Source: Chryseobacterium gleum
Lineage (GTDB): Bacteria; Bacteroidota; Bacteroidia; Flavobacteriales; Weeksellaceae
NCBI RefSeq assembly: GCF_900636535.1
Contig: NZ_LR134289.1
Coordinates: 124,001-188,000, forward strand
Direction: 5' to 3'
DNA: 64,000 bases
Both the position numbers and the translations under genes were made by a program. The stretch's first letter is position 1, and each line of letters begins with the position of its first letter. The notes beneath the pieces are model-generated. The model did not search any database and was not told where the DNA came from. It worked only from the letters and a program-made list of their open reading frames with translations. Positions 15,499 to 24,179 of the stretch are shown here, piece by piece.

Positions 15499-17109
15499 AT
15501 GTTTAAAAACTTTACTACATTATCAGTAGCGGCAGCTTTGCTTTCATATAGCATTATGTCAGCACAAAGTGTGGGAATCAACACAGCCCAGCCTGGCTCC
15601 ACTCTTGATGTTAATGGCTCTCTGGCCGCAAAGTACAGTGCAGTAACTGCCGCCACTTATGCCATGACCGCCGGAGATTTTCATATCTCATATAATGGAA
15701 CAGCCAATGCTGTCTTTACATTGCCGGCTGCGGTAGCAGGTACTGGTAATTTCAAAGGCCGTATGTACACCATCAAGAATAACACAGCTTTTACCGTTAC
15801 AGTAAACCCTGCAGGTACAGAAACCATTAATGGTAATGCCAGTGTTGTGGTAAGTCCTAACCAGAGTTTGCAGCTGATCAGTACCGGTCTTACAGGAGCG
15901 GCTTCCACATGGGAAACTTCCGGAAACAATTCTGCAGTGACAACTAATCTAACAGCAAGTAACGGACTTAGCACTGTAGGTAATGATGTGAGGCTTGGTG
16001 GTACACTTTTGCAGAATACAGCAATTGATTATGCAGATAAGGCTTTATATTTCAGAAGTAATGTTGATGGCTTCGGACTTACAGCAATCAGTAACAGCAA
16101 TCCAGGAACCAATGCTGCGGCACTTTTGCAGTTTACCAATAATACAGGCAGTTCTCTGAACATGTTCCTGAACTCTTCTACAAAAACTACAGACGGTGGT
16201 GCCAATGCATCAACAATCAATAGCGTTGGAGGTCCTTTAACAATGGCCGGGAATAATAATGTGGCGCAGTTCAGACTAAGCCAGCTGAACGGTGGTGATT
16301 ATCTTTATAATGGTGACAGGAAGCTTAACTTTAATGGAAATGGAGATATTACAGCCTTTGGCGCTGCCGGGAATGCAGTGAATGCTTACAACGGTCTTCT
16401 TACTTTAAAAGGGAATAGTAACAGTGCTGCGTTTTCTCAGGTAACACTTGGCACTACCGGTTTTAAATATTATTATGCTAATGGTACTAATAGTATGCTT
16501 GACATCGATGGCAATGGAGATATCAATATGAACAGGCCGGAAACAGGAGGTGTTGGTGGAAATAAAGTTGCCGCTACAAAAGGGCATCTTGATCTGAGCG
16601 GATATAATACCCTGAATGGTTCCGTTACCCAGATCTATCTTGGTGCAGAAGGATTCAAATACAGCTACAACGGCAGTACTAAGGTGACTATTGACGGTAA
16701 CGGACTGGTAAGTGCCGCAGGAGGTTTTGTCAATACTTCAGATATGCGTCTGAAAACCCAGGTTAAAGAAATAGGGTATGGCCTCAGTACTATTATGGCA
16801 TTACAGCCGAAGCAATATGAGCTGTCTGCCAATAATCAGATCAAAAATGGAAAACCGGCTGTAGATCCAGGCCAGAAAACACAGCATAAAATCGGATTCC
16901 TGGCTCAGGATCTTTATAAAGTAGTTCCTGAAGCAGTTTATAAACCAAAAGATGACACAAAAGAAGCCTGGGCTGTTGATTATGCCTCACTTGTTCCTGC
17001 ACTTACAAAAGCTATTCAGGAGCAGCAGGCTGAAATAGAACTGCAAAAAGCTAAGATTAAAAAGCTGGAAACTGAAATGGAAGCCATCAAAAAGAAACTG
17101 GGGTTGTAA
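15499..17109 (+). CDS. Surface/fibre-like protein with C-terminal S74 chaperone domain
   Basis: This 536-residue secreted protein begins with a signal peptide (FKNFTTLSVAAALLSYSIMS) and the VGINTAQPGSTLDVNGSLAA motif common to Bacteroidota surface proteins. The middle is a long Asn/Gly/Thr-rich region of short beta repeats of the kind YNGxxxLxxNGNGDI. From about residue 412 the C-terminus is an intramolecular chaperone of the endosialidase type (peptidase S74): TSDMRLKTQVKEIGYG, IGFLAQDLYKVVPEAV, WAVDYASLVPALTKAIQ. A coiled coil of QQAEIELQKAKIKKLETE closes the protein. The domain helps phage tail fibres trimerise and then cuts itself off. Here it suggests a self-processing trimeric surface fibre. 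Confidence 0.85.
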   Translation: MFKNFTTLSVAAALLSYSIMSAQSVGINTAQPGSTLDVNGSLAAKYSAVTAATYAMTAGDFHISYNGTANAVFTLPAAVAGTGNFKGRMYTIKNNTAFTVTVNPAGTETINGNASVVVSPNQSLQLISTGLTGAASTWETSGNNSAVTTNLTASNGLSTVGNDVRLGGTLLQNTAIDYADKALYFRSNVDGFGLTAISNSNPGTNAAALLQFTNNTGSSLNMFLNSSTKTTDGGANASTINSVGGPLTMAGNNNVAQFRLSQLNGGDYLYNGDRKLNFNGNGDITAFGAAGNAVNAYNGLLTLKGNSNSAAFSQVTLGTTGFKYYYANGTNSMLDIDGNGDINMNRPETGGVGGNKVAATKGHLDLSGYNTLNGSVTQIYLGAEGFKYSYNGSTKVTIDGNGLVSAAGGFVNTSDMRLKTQVKEIGYGLSTIMALQPKQYELSANNQIKNGKPAVDPGQKTQHKIGFLAQDLYKVVPEAVYKPKDDTKEAWAVDYASLVPALTKAIQEQQAEIELQKAKIKKLETEMEAIKKKLGL

Positions 17110-17272
17110 ATAAATTATAATGATCCTGAAAGTATTATTTTACTGATTCGATTCTAAGAACACACGTCATATTCCTATTTAAAGAGAAGGAATTTTAGTG
17201 AAAACAACCCTCTGTTTTTATTAAAAACAATTCCGGACCTTTTTGAATTTTAGATTTTTTCCGATCTGTTGC

Positions 17273-17300
17273 AAAAAACCTGCTATCTGCAGGTTTTTTT
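17273..17300 (+). terminator. Intrinsic terminator after the S74 gene
   Basis: AAAAAACCTGC and GCAGGTTTTTT pair perfectly around TATCT. The rest of the 371-bp gap (17110-17480) is AT-rich, and I see nothing else in it. Confidence 0.85.
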
Positions 17301-17480
17301 ATTGTATGGTTATTTGAATATTTGTAGTATCAGAAAATTCCTTACTCAGAAAGGGCATATGAAATAATGTAGAATGCAATGGTTTTTACCCTTGATTGAA
17401 ATTCATTATATTGGCAATTCCAAAAGTATTTAATAGGTACTTTTTTAATATTTAATGATAAAACCACAAAGAATCTGACC

Positions 17481-18773
17481 ATGAAGCAGACTTTTCTTAC
17501 AGCTTTCTTTTTCTTGTTTGTATGGGGTGTAAAAGCACAAAAGCAATCCATTTCCCCAGATACAATTTCTGTTTTTTTTGATGAGCTAAAAACAGTTTCA
17601 AAAAAGAATATCGGACTTTGGAACAAAGATTTATATGGTCCTGTTATTTTAATTGACCCTGAAACCAGAGAATTTTTTGCCAACGAGCCTGATTCGGAGG
17701 GAATTCTGAAGCAGAAGGGTAAGGTTTATTCCGGTGCTTTGCCTGCTTCTGTCAATATTGCGAATACAGCGGTCAACTGGGGCGGAAAAAGATGGGCGAT
17801 GGTCATGCTGCCTCTTTCTCAGAATAAAGAAAGCAGGATTAACCTTCTGGCCCATGAATCATTTCACAGAATCCAGCCTTCATCGGGATTTACGCTCAGT
17901 AATGTGGAGAATAATCACCTTGACCAGAAAGAAGGCAGGATATATCTGCGTCTTGAACTGGAAGCATTGAAGCAGGCAATCCGCTCAACCTCACAAAAAG
18001 AAATGAAGCAGCATCTGACCAGTGCACTGACTTTTAGAAAATACAGGAATACACTTTATAAAGATTCAGAAACTGCAGAAAACCTGTTGGAACTGAATGA
18101 AGGTATTGCTGAGTTCACCGGTCTTATCATGAGCGGAAGAAATAATGAAGAGACAAGATCATCTCTTTTGAATGGAATAAATGATTTTATGAAAAATCCA
18201 ACGTTTGTTCGTTCATTTGCTTATCATACAACGCCTGTTTATGGCTACTTGCTATACAATAAAGATAAAGACTGGAATAAAAAGATTGATGGAAAAACAG
18301 ACCTTACGGTTTATTTCATTAAAGCATTTAATGTAATAATTCCGTCTGATTTTGAAAAGACGATTGGAAACCTGTCTGACCGCTATAATGGTAAAGCAAT
18401 TGTAGAAGAGGAAACAGGAAGAGAAGAACGAACAAAAAAACTTATTGCGGAATATAAGGTGAAATTCATTCAACAACCGCATTTTGAAATCAAATTTGAA
18501 AAAATGAATGTCTCCTTTGATCCAAGAAATATCGTACCAATAGAAGATAAAGGAACGGTATATCCCAACATCCGGGTGACTGATTTATGGGGAATTCTGA
18601 CCGTTGAAAACGGAGCTTTAATGAGCCCGAACTGGGATAAAATTTCCATATCAAATCCAATGAAAACAGAAAATAAAAAAATATCCGGAGACGGCTGGAT
18701 CCTTGAACTGGCAGATGGCTATTCAATACAAAAAGATGAAGTCAGCGGAAATTACAGAATGGTCAAAAATTAA
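17481..18773 (+). CDS. Putative secreted zinc metallopeptidase, gluzincin-like
   Basis: This is a 430-residue exported protein with no family name I can give. The signal peptide is MKQTFLTAFFFLFVWGVKAQ. The sequence contains HESFH at residues 125-129, which fits HExxH, and about 80 residues downstream NEGIAEF with Glu207, the position of the third zinc ligand in gluzincins. Between them lies a helical region with a Glu/Lys-rich segment. The C-terminal third (after about residue 315) looks like a separate beta-rich domain. The HExxH/NEGxAE pair argues for a zinc peptidase, but the rest of the active site is not verified. It is monocistronic, followed by a terminator. Confidence 0.6.
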   Translation: MKQTFLTAFFFLFVWGVKAQKQSISPDTISVFFDELKTVSKKNIGLWNKDLYGPVILIDPETREFFANEPDSEGILKQKGKVYSGALPASVNIANTAVNWGGKRWAMVMLPLSQNKESRINLLAHESFHRIQPSSGFTLSNVENNHLDQKEGRIYLRLELEALKQAIRSTSQKEMKQHLTSALTFRKYRNTLYKDSETAENLLELNEGIAEFTGLIMSGRNNEETRSSLLNGINDFMKNPTFVRSFAYHTTPVYGYLLYNKDKDWNKKIDGKTDLTVYFIKAFNVIIPSDFEKTIGNLSDRYNGKAIVEEETGREERTKKLIAEYKVKFIQQPHFEIKFEKMNVSFDPRNIVPIEDKGTVYPNIRVTDLWGILTVENGALMSPNWDKISISNPMKTENKKISGDGWILELADGYSIQKDEVSGNYRMVKN

Positions 18774-18787
18774 TATCAATATATATG

Positions 18788-18816
18788 AAAGCTTCACCAT
18801 AATAGTGAAGCTTTTT
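18788..18816. terminator. Terminator between the peptidase gene and the ars operon
   Basis: AAAGCTTCAC and GTGAAGCTTT pair perfectly, followed by TTTTTT. It can serve the plus gene and the convergent ars operon. Confidence 0.82.
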
Positions 18817-18828
18817 TATTGTAATAAA

Positions 18829-19860
18829 TTAAGAGTACCATTTCTTTTTCATGAATAAGCAGGCTTTTACAAGCAATATCAAAACCGGAACCTCTACCAA
18901 CGGCCCAATTACTCCCACAAAAGCCTGTGGCGAATGGATACCGAAGACGGAAATAGCAACCGCAATAGCCAGTTCAAAATTGTTCCCTGTTGCAGTAAAG
19001 GCAATGGATGCATTTTTATCATACGGAATATGTAAAGACCTGTTGATAAAAAAGCTTACAAAAAACATCAGTACAAAATAGATGATCATAGGTATTGCTA
19101 CTTTTGCTACATCCAGCGGTAATTCAAGTATTTTATTTCCTTTAAGACTAAACATCAGTATGATCGTAAATAGCAGGGCATAAAGGGTAACAGGAGAGAT
19201 TGCAGGAACAAATTTTCTATTGAACCATATGATTCCTTTTGTTTTTACCAGAATATAACGGCTCATGAAGCCTGCCAGAAACGGTATTCCCAGGTAGATC
19301 AATACACTTTCGCTAATATCTTTTATAGAAATATTTATGGTAAAAGCGGTTAAGCCTAACTGACGGGGAAGAACATTCATGAACAGCCATACCATAAAGC
19401 TATAGGTGAACACCTGGAAAATACTGTTTAATGCAACCAGCAAAGCCGCATATTCTCTATTTCCTTTGGCCAGGTCGTTCCACACAAGCACCATTGCAAT
19501 ACATCTCGCCAGCCCAATTAATATAAGCCCTGCCATATAATCCGGTTCATCTCTTAAAAAAAGAATGGCAAGAGAGAACATGAGGACTGGTCCGATGACC
19601 CAGTTGAGCAATAAAGAAATACCGATTACTTTTTTATCTTTCAATGCCAGCGGAAGGAGAGAGTAATCAACCTTGGCCAATGGCGGATACATCATGAGGA
19701 TAAGGCCAATTGCCAATGGAATATTGGTTGTTCCTATTGACTGCGATTGAATCATGTCAGGAATATCAGGAAAGAAATGCCCTAAAGCAATTCCTGCACC
19801 CATTGCCAGAAAGATCCATAGGGTAAGATAGCGATCAAGAAATTTTAATTGGGGCTGCAT
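18829..19860 (-). CDS. ACR3-family arsenite efflux protein
   Basis: This integral membrane carrier exports arsenite, and sometimes antimonite, using the proton gradient. At 343 residues with about ten hydrophobic helices it fits the ACR3 family rather than ArsB. Signature stretches are LDRYLTLWIFLAMGAGIALG at the start, LGLARCIAMVLVWNDLAKG (the conserved Cys is in ARCIAMV) and TATGNNFELAIAVAISVFG. It is the last gene of the ars operon, only 2 bp after the phosphatase-like gene. ACR3 is the usual arsenite pump in Bacteroidota. Confidence 0.94.
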   Translation of the reverse strand: MQPQLKFLDRYLTLWIFLAMGAGIALGHFFPDIPDMIQSQSIGTTNIPLAIGLILMMYPPLAKVDYSLLPLALKDKKVIGISLLLNWVIGPVLMFSLAILFLRDEPDYMAGLILIGLARCIAMVLVWNDLAKGNREYAALLVALNSIFQVFTYSFMVWLFMNVLPRQLGLTAFTINISIKDISESVLIYLGIPFLAGFMSRYILVKTKGIIWFNRKFVPAISPVTLYALLFTIILMFSLKGNKILELPLDVAKVAIPMIIYFVLMFFVSFFINRSLHIPYDKNASIAFTATGNNFELAIAVAISVFGIHSPQAFVGVIGPLVEVPVLILLVKACLFMKKKWYS

Positions 19861-19862
19861 GA

Positions 19863-20474
19863 TTATTTTTTGATTTTAGAAAAAACATAGAACATCTCCT
19901 CTGCAATCTGTAAGCTTCTTTCAATATAGACCGCTGTTTGATCTGGAGTGTTGTCTGAAATTTTCGGATCTTCAAATGTAATGGGGATTCTTTTTTCCGC
20001 ACCGGGAATAAAAGGACATCCGTCATCTGCCTGTGAGCAGGTCATGATGGCAGCAAAGGCAGATACAGGATTGAACAGGTTGTCGTATTTCTTTGAAAAA
20101 CCAATTATCGGAAGGCTGTTATTATCATATTTTACAGCATATACAGGGTTGGTTGTATTAGTAATTCTGAAAAGTGAAAAGCCCTGTTCTGCTAAAACTT
20201 TTGCAATCTTAGGGAATAATGCCGTAGTTTCCGTTCCTCCGGAATAGCAATGAACTTCCGGAATCGTAAAGAAAGAAGCAGCTGTCTGTGCCCAGATCTG
20301 TGCCAGATGGCTGCGGCGGGAATTGTGGGTGCAGATAAAATTCAGGTTGACTTCCTTTCTGTCATCTACTTTTTGCTGAATAAAGCTGATCAGTGGCTCC
20401 AGAACCTCTTTTCTGTCAATATCTGTTTTTTCCCATTTCAGAGATTGAATCGTATTTAATAATTCCTGATACAT
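19863..20474 (-). CDS. Low-molecular-weight phosphatase fold protein, likely arsenate reductase
   Basis: This 203-residue protein has the CX5R active-site loop of low-molecular-weight phosphotyrosine phosphatases: FICTHNSRRSHLAQIW with Cys48 and Arg54. In arsenate-related members the same fold reduces arsenate to arsenite through thioredoxin. The second half has an Asp in the MTCSQADDGCPFIPGAEKR region, which supplies the catalytic acid and further Cys residues. It lies between the ACR3 and DUF6428 genes, so the arsenic role is well supported by context. Another possibility is a plain phosphatase of the same fold, as automatic annotation often says. Confidence 0.85.
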   Translation of the reverse strand: MYQELLNTIQSLKWEKTDIDRKEVLEPLISFIQQKVDDRKEVNLNFICTHNSRRSHLAQIWAQTAASFFTIPEVHCYSGGTETTALFPKIAKVLAEQGFSLFRITNTTNPVYAVKYDNNSLPIIGFSKKYDNLFNPVSAFAAIMTCSQADDGCPFIPGAEKRIPITFEDPKISDNTPDQTAVYIERSLQIAEEMFYVFSKIKK

Positions 20475-20493
20475 AATATTTTAATAAAATTAA

Positions 20494-20967
20494 TTAGCAG
20501 CATCCCGATCCCGGAGTGCAGGCCGATGTTGGATTTACAGATAGTTCAGACAGGTTTTTCTTTTGTTTTTCGGATGGAATTCCGCAGGCTTCCTGAGCAA
20601 GACAGGCTGTTGTTTTACTTTTCAGTACAAAGTTTTTTCCATTAAATTCCAAATCATATTTGCCGATGGTTTCTCCCTGGTATTCAACTTCAATTTCTGA
20701 GTCTTCTATTCCTAGTTTTTCTTCAGAAAGCTGAATGATATGAAGGAGTTTTCCCGGTTTCAGACGGTGTTCATAATCATCAGCATTCCATAGCTGAAAG
20801 TTGACAACTTTTTCATTTCTGATTACCCCTCCGCAATCAATGAAATTTTTTATGATCTGACCCACTTCTGTTACGTGGAAATGTTCAGGGACAAAATTTC
20901 CGTTTTCTAATTGAAATTCAACATTTTCCAATGCCGGCAGAATTTCTTTGATTTCTGATAGTCTCAT
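20494..20967 (-). CDS. DUF6428 family protein of the ars operon
   Basis: This 157-residue protein is found in arsenic operons of Flavobacteriia (DUF6428). Two patches stand out: LENVEFQLENGNFVPEHFHVTEVGQI near the N-terminus, with His-x-His, and a Cys-rich tail (ACLAQEACGIPS, then the end ACTPGSGCC). These Cys pairs and the His pair could bind As(III) or another metalloid. The gene lies 107 bp downstream of the arsR start-proximal region and 19 bp from the phosphatase gene. A copy of the ArsR-type operator lies upstream of its start. The biochemical role is not known to me. Confidence 0.8.
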   Translation of the reverse strand: MRLSEIKEILPALENVEFQLENGNFVPEHFHVTEVGQIIKNFIDCGGVIRNEKVVNFQLWNADDYEHRLKPGKLLHIIQLSEEKLGIEDSEIEVEYQGETIGKYDLEFNGKNFVLKSKTTACLAQEACGIPSEKQKKNLSELSVNPTSACTPGSGCC

Positions 20968-21004
20968 AGCAGATTAAAATTTAGTGTAGTAATTTTATAA
21001 TGAT

Positions 21005-21022
21005 ATATTGCAATATTACGAT
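21005..21022. promoter_or_regulatory. ArsR operator, copy 1
   Basis: ATATTGCAATATTACGAT lies 38 bp upstream of the DUF6428 start. It contains the perfect palindrome ATATTGCAATAT and, on the minus strand, the -7-like TAATATTG. The same 18 bp recur in front of arsR. Confidence 0.75.
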
Positions 21023-21044
21023 GCGTTAATTCAAAAAAAATGCC

Positions 21045-21374
21045 TTAACAGCATTGTTTTATAGTAACATCCTGATTAAAAAACAGGTTGAACTCATTCT
21101 GAAACTGCTTCCAGTTGCTTTCATTAATACAGTAACATACAGACTTCCCTTCAATAGAACCTTTGATGATTCCAATATTCTTTAATTCTTTTAAATGCTG
21201 GGAAATAGTAGCCTGTGCCAATCCTAGTTCTTCAACAAGATCATTACAGATGCAGGCTTTTTGGTTGATGATATACTGTAAAATAGCGATTCTTGCCGGA
21301 TGCCCCAAAACTTTAAGCAAAGAAGCCAGCTTATTTTGTTCTTCTGTGTAAATTTCTGTTTTAGTAACGCCCAT
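21045..21374 (-). CDS. arsR: ArsR-family transcriptional repressor
   Basis: This small winged-helix repressor has 109 residues. It contains the ArsR core: LKVLGHPARIAILQYIIN with ACICNDLVEELGLAQATISQHLKEL as the DNA-reading helices, and a wing near KGSIEGKSVCYCIN. Cys residues at ACIC and at the C-terminal end (KQCC) could sense As(III). I start it at ATG 21374 because a longer form would run into the operator and predicted promoter. Two identical 18-bp operators flank the gene, one in front of it and one in front of the rest of the operon. Arsenite binding should release it and switch on the operon. Confidence 0.93.
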   Translation of the reverse strand: MGVTKTEIYTEEQNKLASLLKVLGHPARIAILQYIINQKACICNDLVEELGLAQATISQHLKELKNIGIIKGSIEGKSVCYCINESNWKQFQNEFNLFFNQDVTIKQCC

Positions 21375-21386
21375 TGTTTTATTTTT

Positions 21387-21404
21387 ATATTGCAATATTA
21401 CGAT
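21387..21404. promoter_or_regulatory. ArsR operator, copy 2, with promoter
   Basis: This is the same 18-bp sequence (ATATTGCAATATTACGAT), 13 bp upstream of the arsR ATG. On the minus strand TAATATTG would be the -7 box, with ATTG 19 bp upstream as a -33 candidate. Confidence 0.75.
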
Positions 21405-21588
21405 ATTAAATTTGTATAACAATAAAAAATATATTAATTCCTGAAATTTGTATTTAATTGTTTGTAAATCAAATTATTAAAATAATGAAATAAAGTGGAT
21501 GTAATGACCTTCTTATTCTTCAAAATAATAATTTGTATCTCCTTATTTGTCTGAATAATTTAAATATCTTTGAGATATAGAATATGAT

Positions 21589-22356
21589 ATGACACATCCG
21601 CTGCTGTTTTTTTCTACCGGTTGCTTTATCTATATAGGCAGTGCTGTTGATACTGCTGTTCATGATCATCATGCCATACAGATTGCTATAAGCATGGATG
21701 ATGAAATAGAAGTGATTTCATCCGGATCGGTTATTAAGAACAGATCAGTTATTATCAGTTCAGATGTGCCACATGAATGCAGAACAGGAAACAATGCATT
21801 TCTATTGATCAATATTGATCCTGAAAGCAAAATAGGCAATGGCCTTAAAAACATGTTTCTGACTAGTCAAAAAATAGCAGTTCTGCCAGAAGGTATTGTA
21901 AAAGAATTATTAAAAGATATAATTCCGCTGCTTTCTGATAATGAATCTGCAGAGTCTGTTTTTAACCGGGCACTACGGTTTCTCCGTGAACTTTCCAGTA
22001 CAGAAGGAAATGATAGTATGGATGAAAGGATTATAAAACTTCTGGAAATCCTTAAACAAAAATGGAATGAGCCGTTAAAGATTGAAGACTTATCAGCTTT
22101 GATTTTTCTTTCTCCGGGAAGACTCATTCATCTGTTTACAGAACAGGTGGGTATTCCTATCAGGAAGTATATGCTGTGGGCAAAACTTTTAGTGGCAGTA
22201 CAGCATCTTTTAGAAGGTAATAATATGACAGATTCTGCTCTTGAAGCTGGTTTCTCCGATGCTCCACACTTCAACCGTACATTTAAAAGAATGTTCGGGC
22301 AGGCTCCTTCTCTTTTATTGAAGAATAGCCAGATCATACAAGCCTATGTAAAATAG
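21589..22356 (+). CDS. AraC-family transcriptional regulator
   Basis: This 255-residue regulator has an N-terminal sensor of about 150 residues (HDHHAIQIAISMDDEIEV region) and a C-terminal AraC DNA-binding domain from about residue 155: EDLSALIFLSPGRLIHLFTE, then MTDSALEAGFSDAPHFNRTFKRMFG. The promoter is a likely TATCTTTG at 21565-21572, ending 16 bp before the ATG. It lies 34 bp upstream of the YdjM-like membrane gene, suggesting a two-gene operon. The signal recognised is unknown. It is not part of the ars module, which is transcribed the other way. Confidence 0.88.
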   Translation: MTHPLLFFSTGCFIYIGSAVDTAVHDHHAIQIAISMDDEIEVISSGSVIKNRSVIISSDVPHECRTGNNAFLLINIDPESKIGNGLKNMFLTSQKIAVLPEGIVKELLKDIIPLLSDNESAESVFNRALRFLRELSSTEGNDSMDERIIKLLEILKQKWNEPLKIEDLSALIFLSPGRLIHLFTEQVGIPIRKYMLWAKLLVAVQHLLEGNNMTDSALEAGFSDAPHFNRTFKRMFGQAPSLLLKNSQIIQAYVK

Positions 22357-22390
22357 CTGTGGCATCTTTGTATCCATAAATCATTCTATT

Positions 22391-23047
22391 ATGTATGCAA
22401 TAAATCATGCCGCAACAGCTTTGCTGATAAAGAAAAATGCACCCAGACTGCCATTACTTCCACTATTGATCTCCGTACAGCTTTTGGAAGTATGTTGGGT
22501 ATTTTTTAATTACTTTAGCTGGGAACACTTCTCAATTTCCGGGGGTAAGGTACATCTAGACTTTCTGCCTTATTCACATTCTGTTTTTTCGGGAATTGTG
22601 GCAGCGATACTTTCGTTCTGTGTTATTAACTGGGGGTATAAAAACAGAAAGCTTGCTATAGCATTTGCTATTGGTGTTTTGTCCCATGTTATTATTGATA
22701 TAATATTTCATGAAAAGGATATTCAGTTATCTCCATTCTCTGCCAAACCGGTCTTAGGGCTTGGAATTCTTGATTATCCGATCCTTAATTTTATCATTGA
22801 ACTGGCTTATGGAATATTTTGCTGGTGGTATTTTAAGGGAAGCAAAGTATTACTTTGGGTCATCATTATATTTAATATCATTGATCTGCCGATGATGCTG
22901 GCAAAAGGTGATACATTGAAACCTTTTGTAGATTATCCGTTTATTCTGCCTACAGTTATACTCTTTCAGATCCTGATCACCTGGTATTTTGTTTATCGTT
23001 ATGCAGCCCCCAAAGGAAAATATGAACCTGCTATAAGAGAAGGTTAA
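22391..23047 (+). CDS. YdjM-like inner membrane protein (putative metal-dependent hydrolase)
   Basis: This 218-residue protein has several hydrophobic helices and resembles the YdjM/LexA-regulated membrane hydrolase family. Motif-like residues lie at the start (NHAATALL), at YSHSVFSGIVAAIL near residue 65, and at LSHVIIDIIFHE around residue 100: the His/Asp residues may coordinate a metal. Later helices are LIIELAYGIFCWWYF-like and PFILPTVILFQILITWYFVY. It follows the AraC gene by 34 bp and ends before a terminator. The enzymatic claim is family-level only, since no activity has been shown to me. Confidence 0.72.
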   Translation: MYAINHAATALLIKKNAPRLPLLPLLISVQLLEVCWVFFNYFSWEHFSISGGKVHLDFLPYSHSVFSGIVAAILSFCVINWGYKNRKLAIAFAIGVLSHVIIDIIFHEKDIQLSPFSAKPVLGLGILDYPILNFIIELAYGIFCWWYFKGSKVLLWVIIIFNIIDLPMMLAKGDTLKPFVDYPFILPTVILFQILITWYFVYRYAAPKGKYEPAIREG

Positions 23048-23066
23048 ATGAACTGAAAAATCATAA

Positions 23067-23098
23067 AAAAGATGGAGCTAAAATAGACTCCATCTTTT
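23067..23098. terminator. Bidirectional terminator
   Basis: AAAAGATGGAG and CTCCATCTTTT pair perfectly over 11 bp between the convergent membrane-protein and phosphodiesterase genes. Confidence 0.85.
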
Positions 23099-23107
23099 GA
23101 TCTGTTA

Positions 23108-24052
23108 TTATGGTAAATTGATCTTTTTACCCTGTTCAGGAAAAATATAATTTACTTTTAAAGGATTGCTTTGCAATAATTCTTTTTTAATCAGTTCTGG
23201 ATTATCTCCTGTTGGTTTTCTATGCGTCACCACAATGTTGAGGTTCTCAAGACTCTTTTGTCCGGTCTTTTCTTTAAGTTTGCTCAGTTCCTCAATTAAC
23301 AGGTTAGGAGTGAGATGCCCGAACAACAGATGCTCCGGTTGGCTGTTAGGGAAAGAAACTTCAATTAATATGGTGTTTAACTGTCTTTTTTTAACAAGCG
23401 GGGCTATTGTTTTCCAAAGATTTTCAAGACGGTCGGATTTTTCGATACGGTCAGCGCCGGTGTCTCCCAGATAAAGCAGATAGTGATCGTCTCTTCTTAC
23501 CAGTGCAGCACTGCTTTTGTAAGGATTCACATGGCTCAGTTCATAGCCTGTTATAAAGAACGGTGTCTTAGGGGCTGGGATCTCAGTTCCTTCCTGAAGT
23601 TCATTGTAATGGTATTTTCCAAGGATTGGTTTCTGACCCTGATCGGCAAAATTGATCCAGGTATCTGTGATGAAATAATGATTCTGCAAAATCTGAATTA
23701 CAGGAGCTATAGCAAAAATATCCTTTTTAGAATCAGCAGGGGAGTTGATAATAAGGCCTGAAAGGTGGTCCAGGTGGCCGTGTGAAACGAAATATCCTTT
23801 TATCTGATCCTTCAGAACTGTTTCAGTAGTTCCGTCAAGGCTTTTCAACTGAATGGCTTTTCGGATTCCTGCATTGACGGTACCTGCATCAAGGCATAAA
23901 AATGCATTGTCTTTCGGGGCACCTACCAGATAAGCTGATAAATTATCTTCCTGCTCCCCACCATATATTCCTAAAGGAATCACATCGAAATTCTGTGCCT
24001 GACAAACAATATTCAGAAGAAGGGCTAATAAAGAAACTGCTGTTTTTTTCAT
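23108..24052 (-). CDS. Class II 3',5'-cyclic-nucleotide phosphodiesterase, exported
   Basis: This 314-residue metallo-hydrolase matches the yeast PDE1-like class II cyclic nucleotide phosphodiesterases. The signal peptide is MKKTAVSLLALLLNIVCQAQ, so it acts outside the cytoplasm. It has the metal-binding motif FVSHGHLDHLSGLIINSP, then the LYLGDTGADRIEK Asp, ILIEVSFPNSQPEHLLFGHLTPN and a final IVVTHRKPTGDN His. The SHGHLDH motif and the GHLTP motif are the best family marks. An exported phosphodiesterase would degrade extracellular cAMP or related nucleotides, by analogy with CpdP-type enzymes. The exact substrate is not proven. Confidence 0.85.
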   Translation of the reverse strand: MKKTAVSLLALLLNIVCQAQNFDVIPLGIYGGEQEDNLSAYLVGAPKDNAFLCLDAGTVNAGIRKAIQLKSLDGTTETVLKDQIKGYFVSHGHLDHLSGLIINSPADSKKDIFAIAPVIQILQNHYFITDTWINFADQGQKPILGKYHYNELQEGTEIPAPKTPFFITGYELSHVNPYKSSAALVRRDDHYLLYLGDTGADRIEKSDRLENLWKTIAPLVKKRQLNTILIEVSFPNSQPEHLLFGHLTPNLLIEELSKLKEKTGQKSLENLNIVVTHRKPTGDNPELIKKELLQSNPLKVNYIFPEQGKKINLP

Positions 24053-24134
24053 AATATTTAAAATAGAAAACCATCTTTTATGAGATGGACAGGCAAATTT
24101 ACAGTATTTTAAGCGACTGGCGTTCTATATCAAG

Positions 24135-24161
24135 AAAGTCTGCTGATTTTCAGCAGACTTT
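24135..24161 (-). terminator. Probable terminator after the deiminase-family gene
   Basis: AAAGTCTGCTG and CAGCAGACTTT pair perfectly around ATTTT, just past the minus-strand stop at 24180. The T-run after it is weak on that strand. Confidence 0.7.
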
Positions 24162-24179
24162 ATTTTTTTAATATCATTT

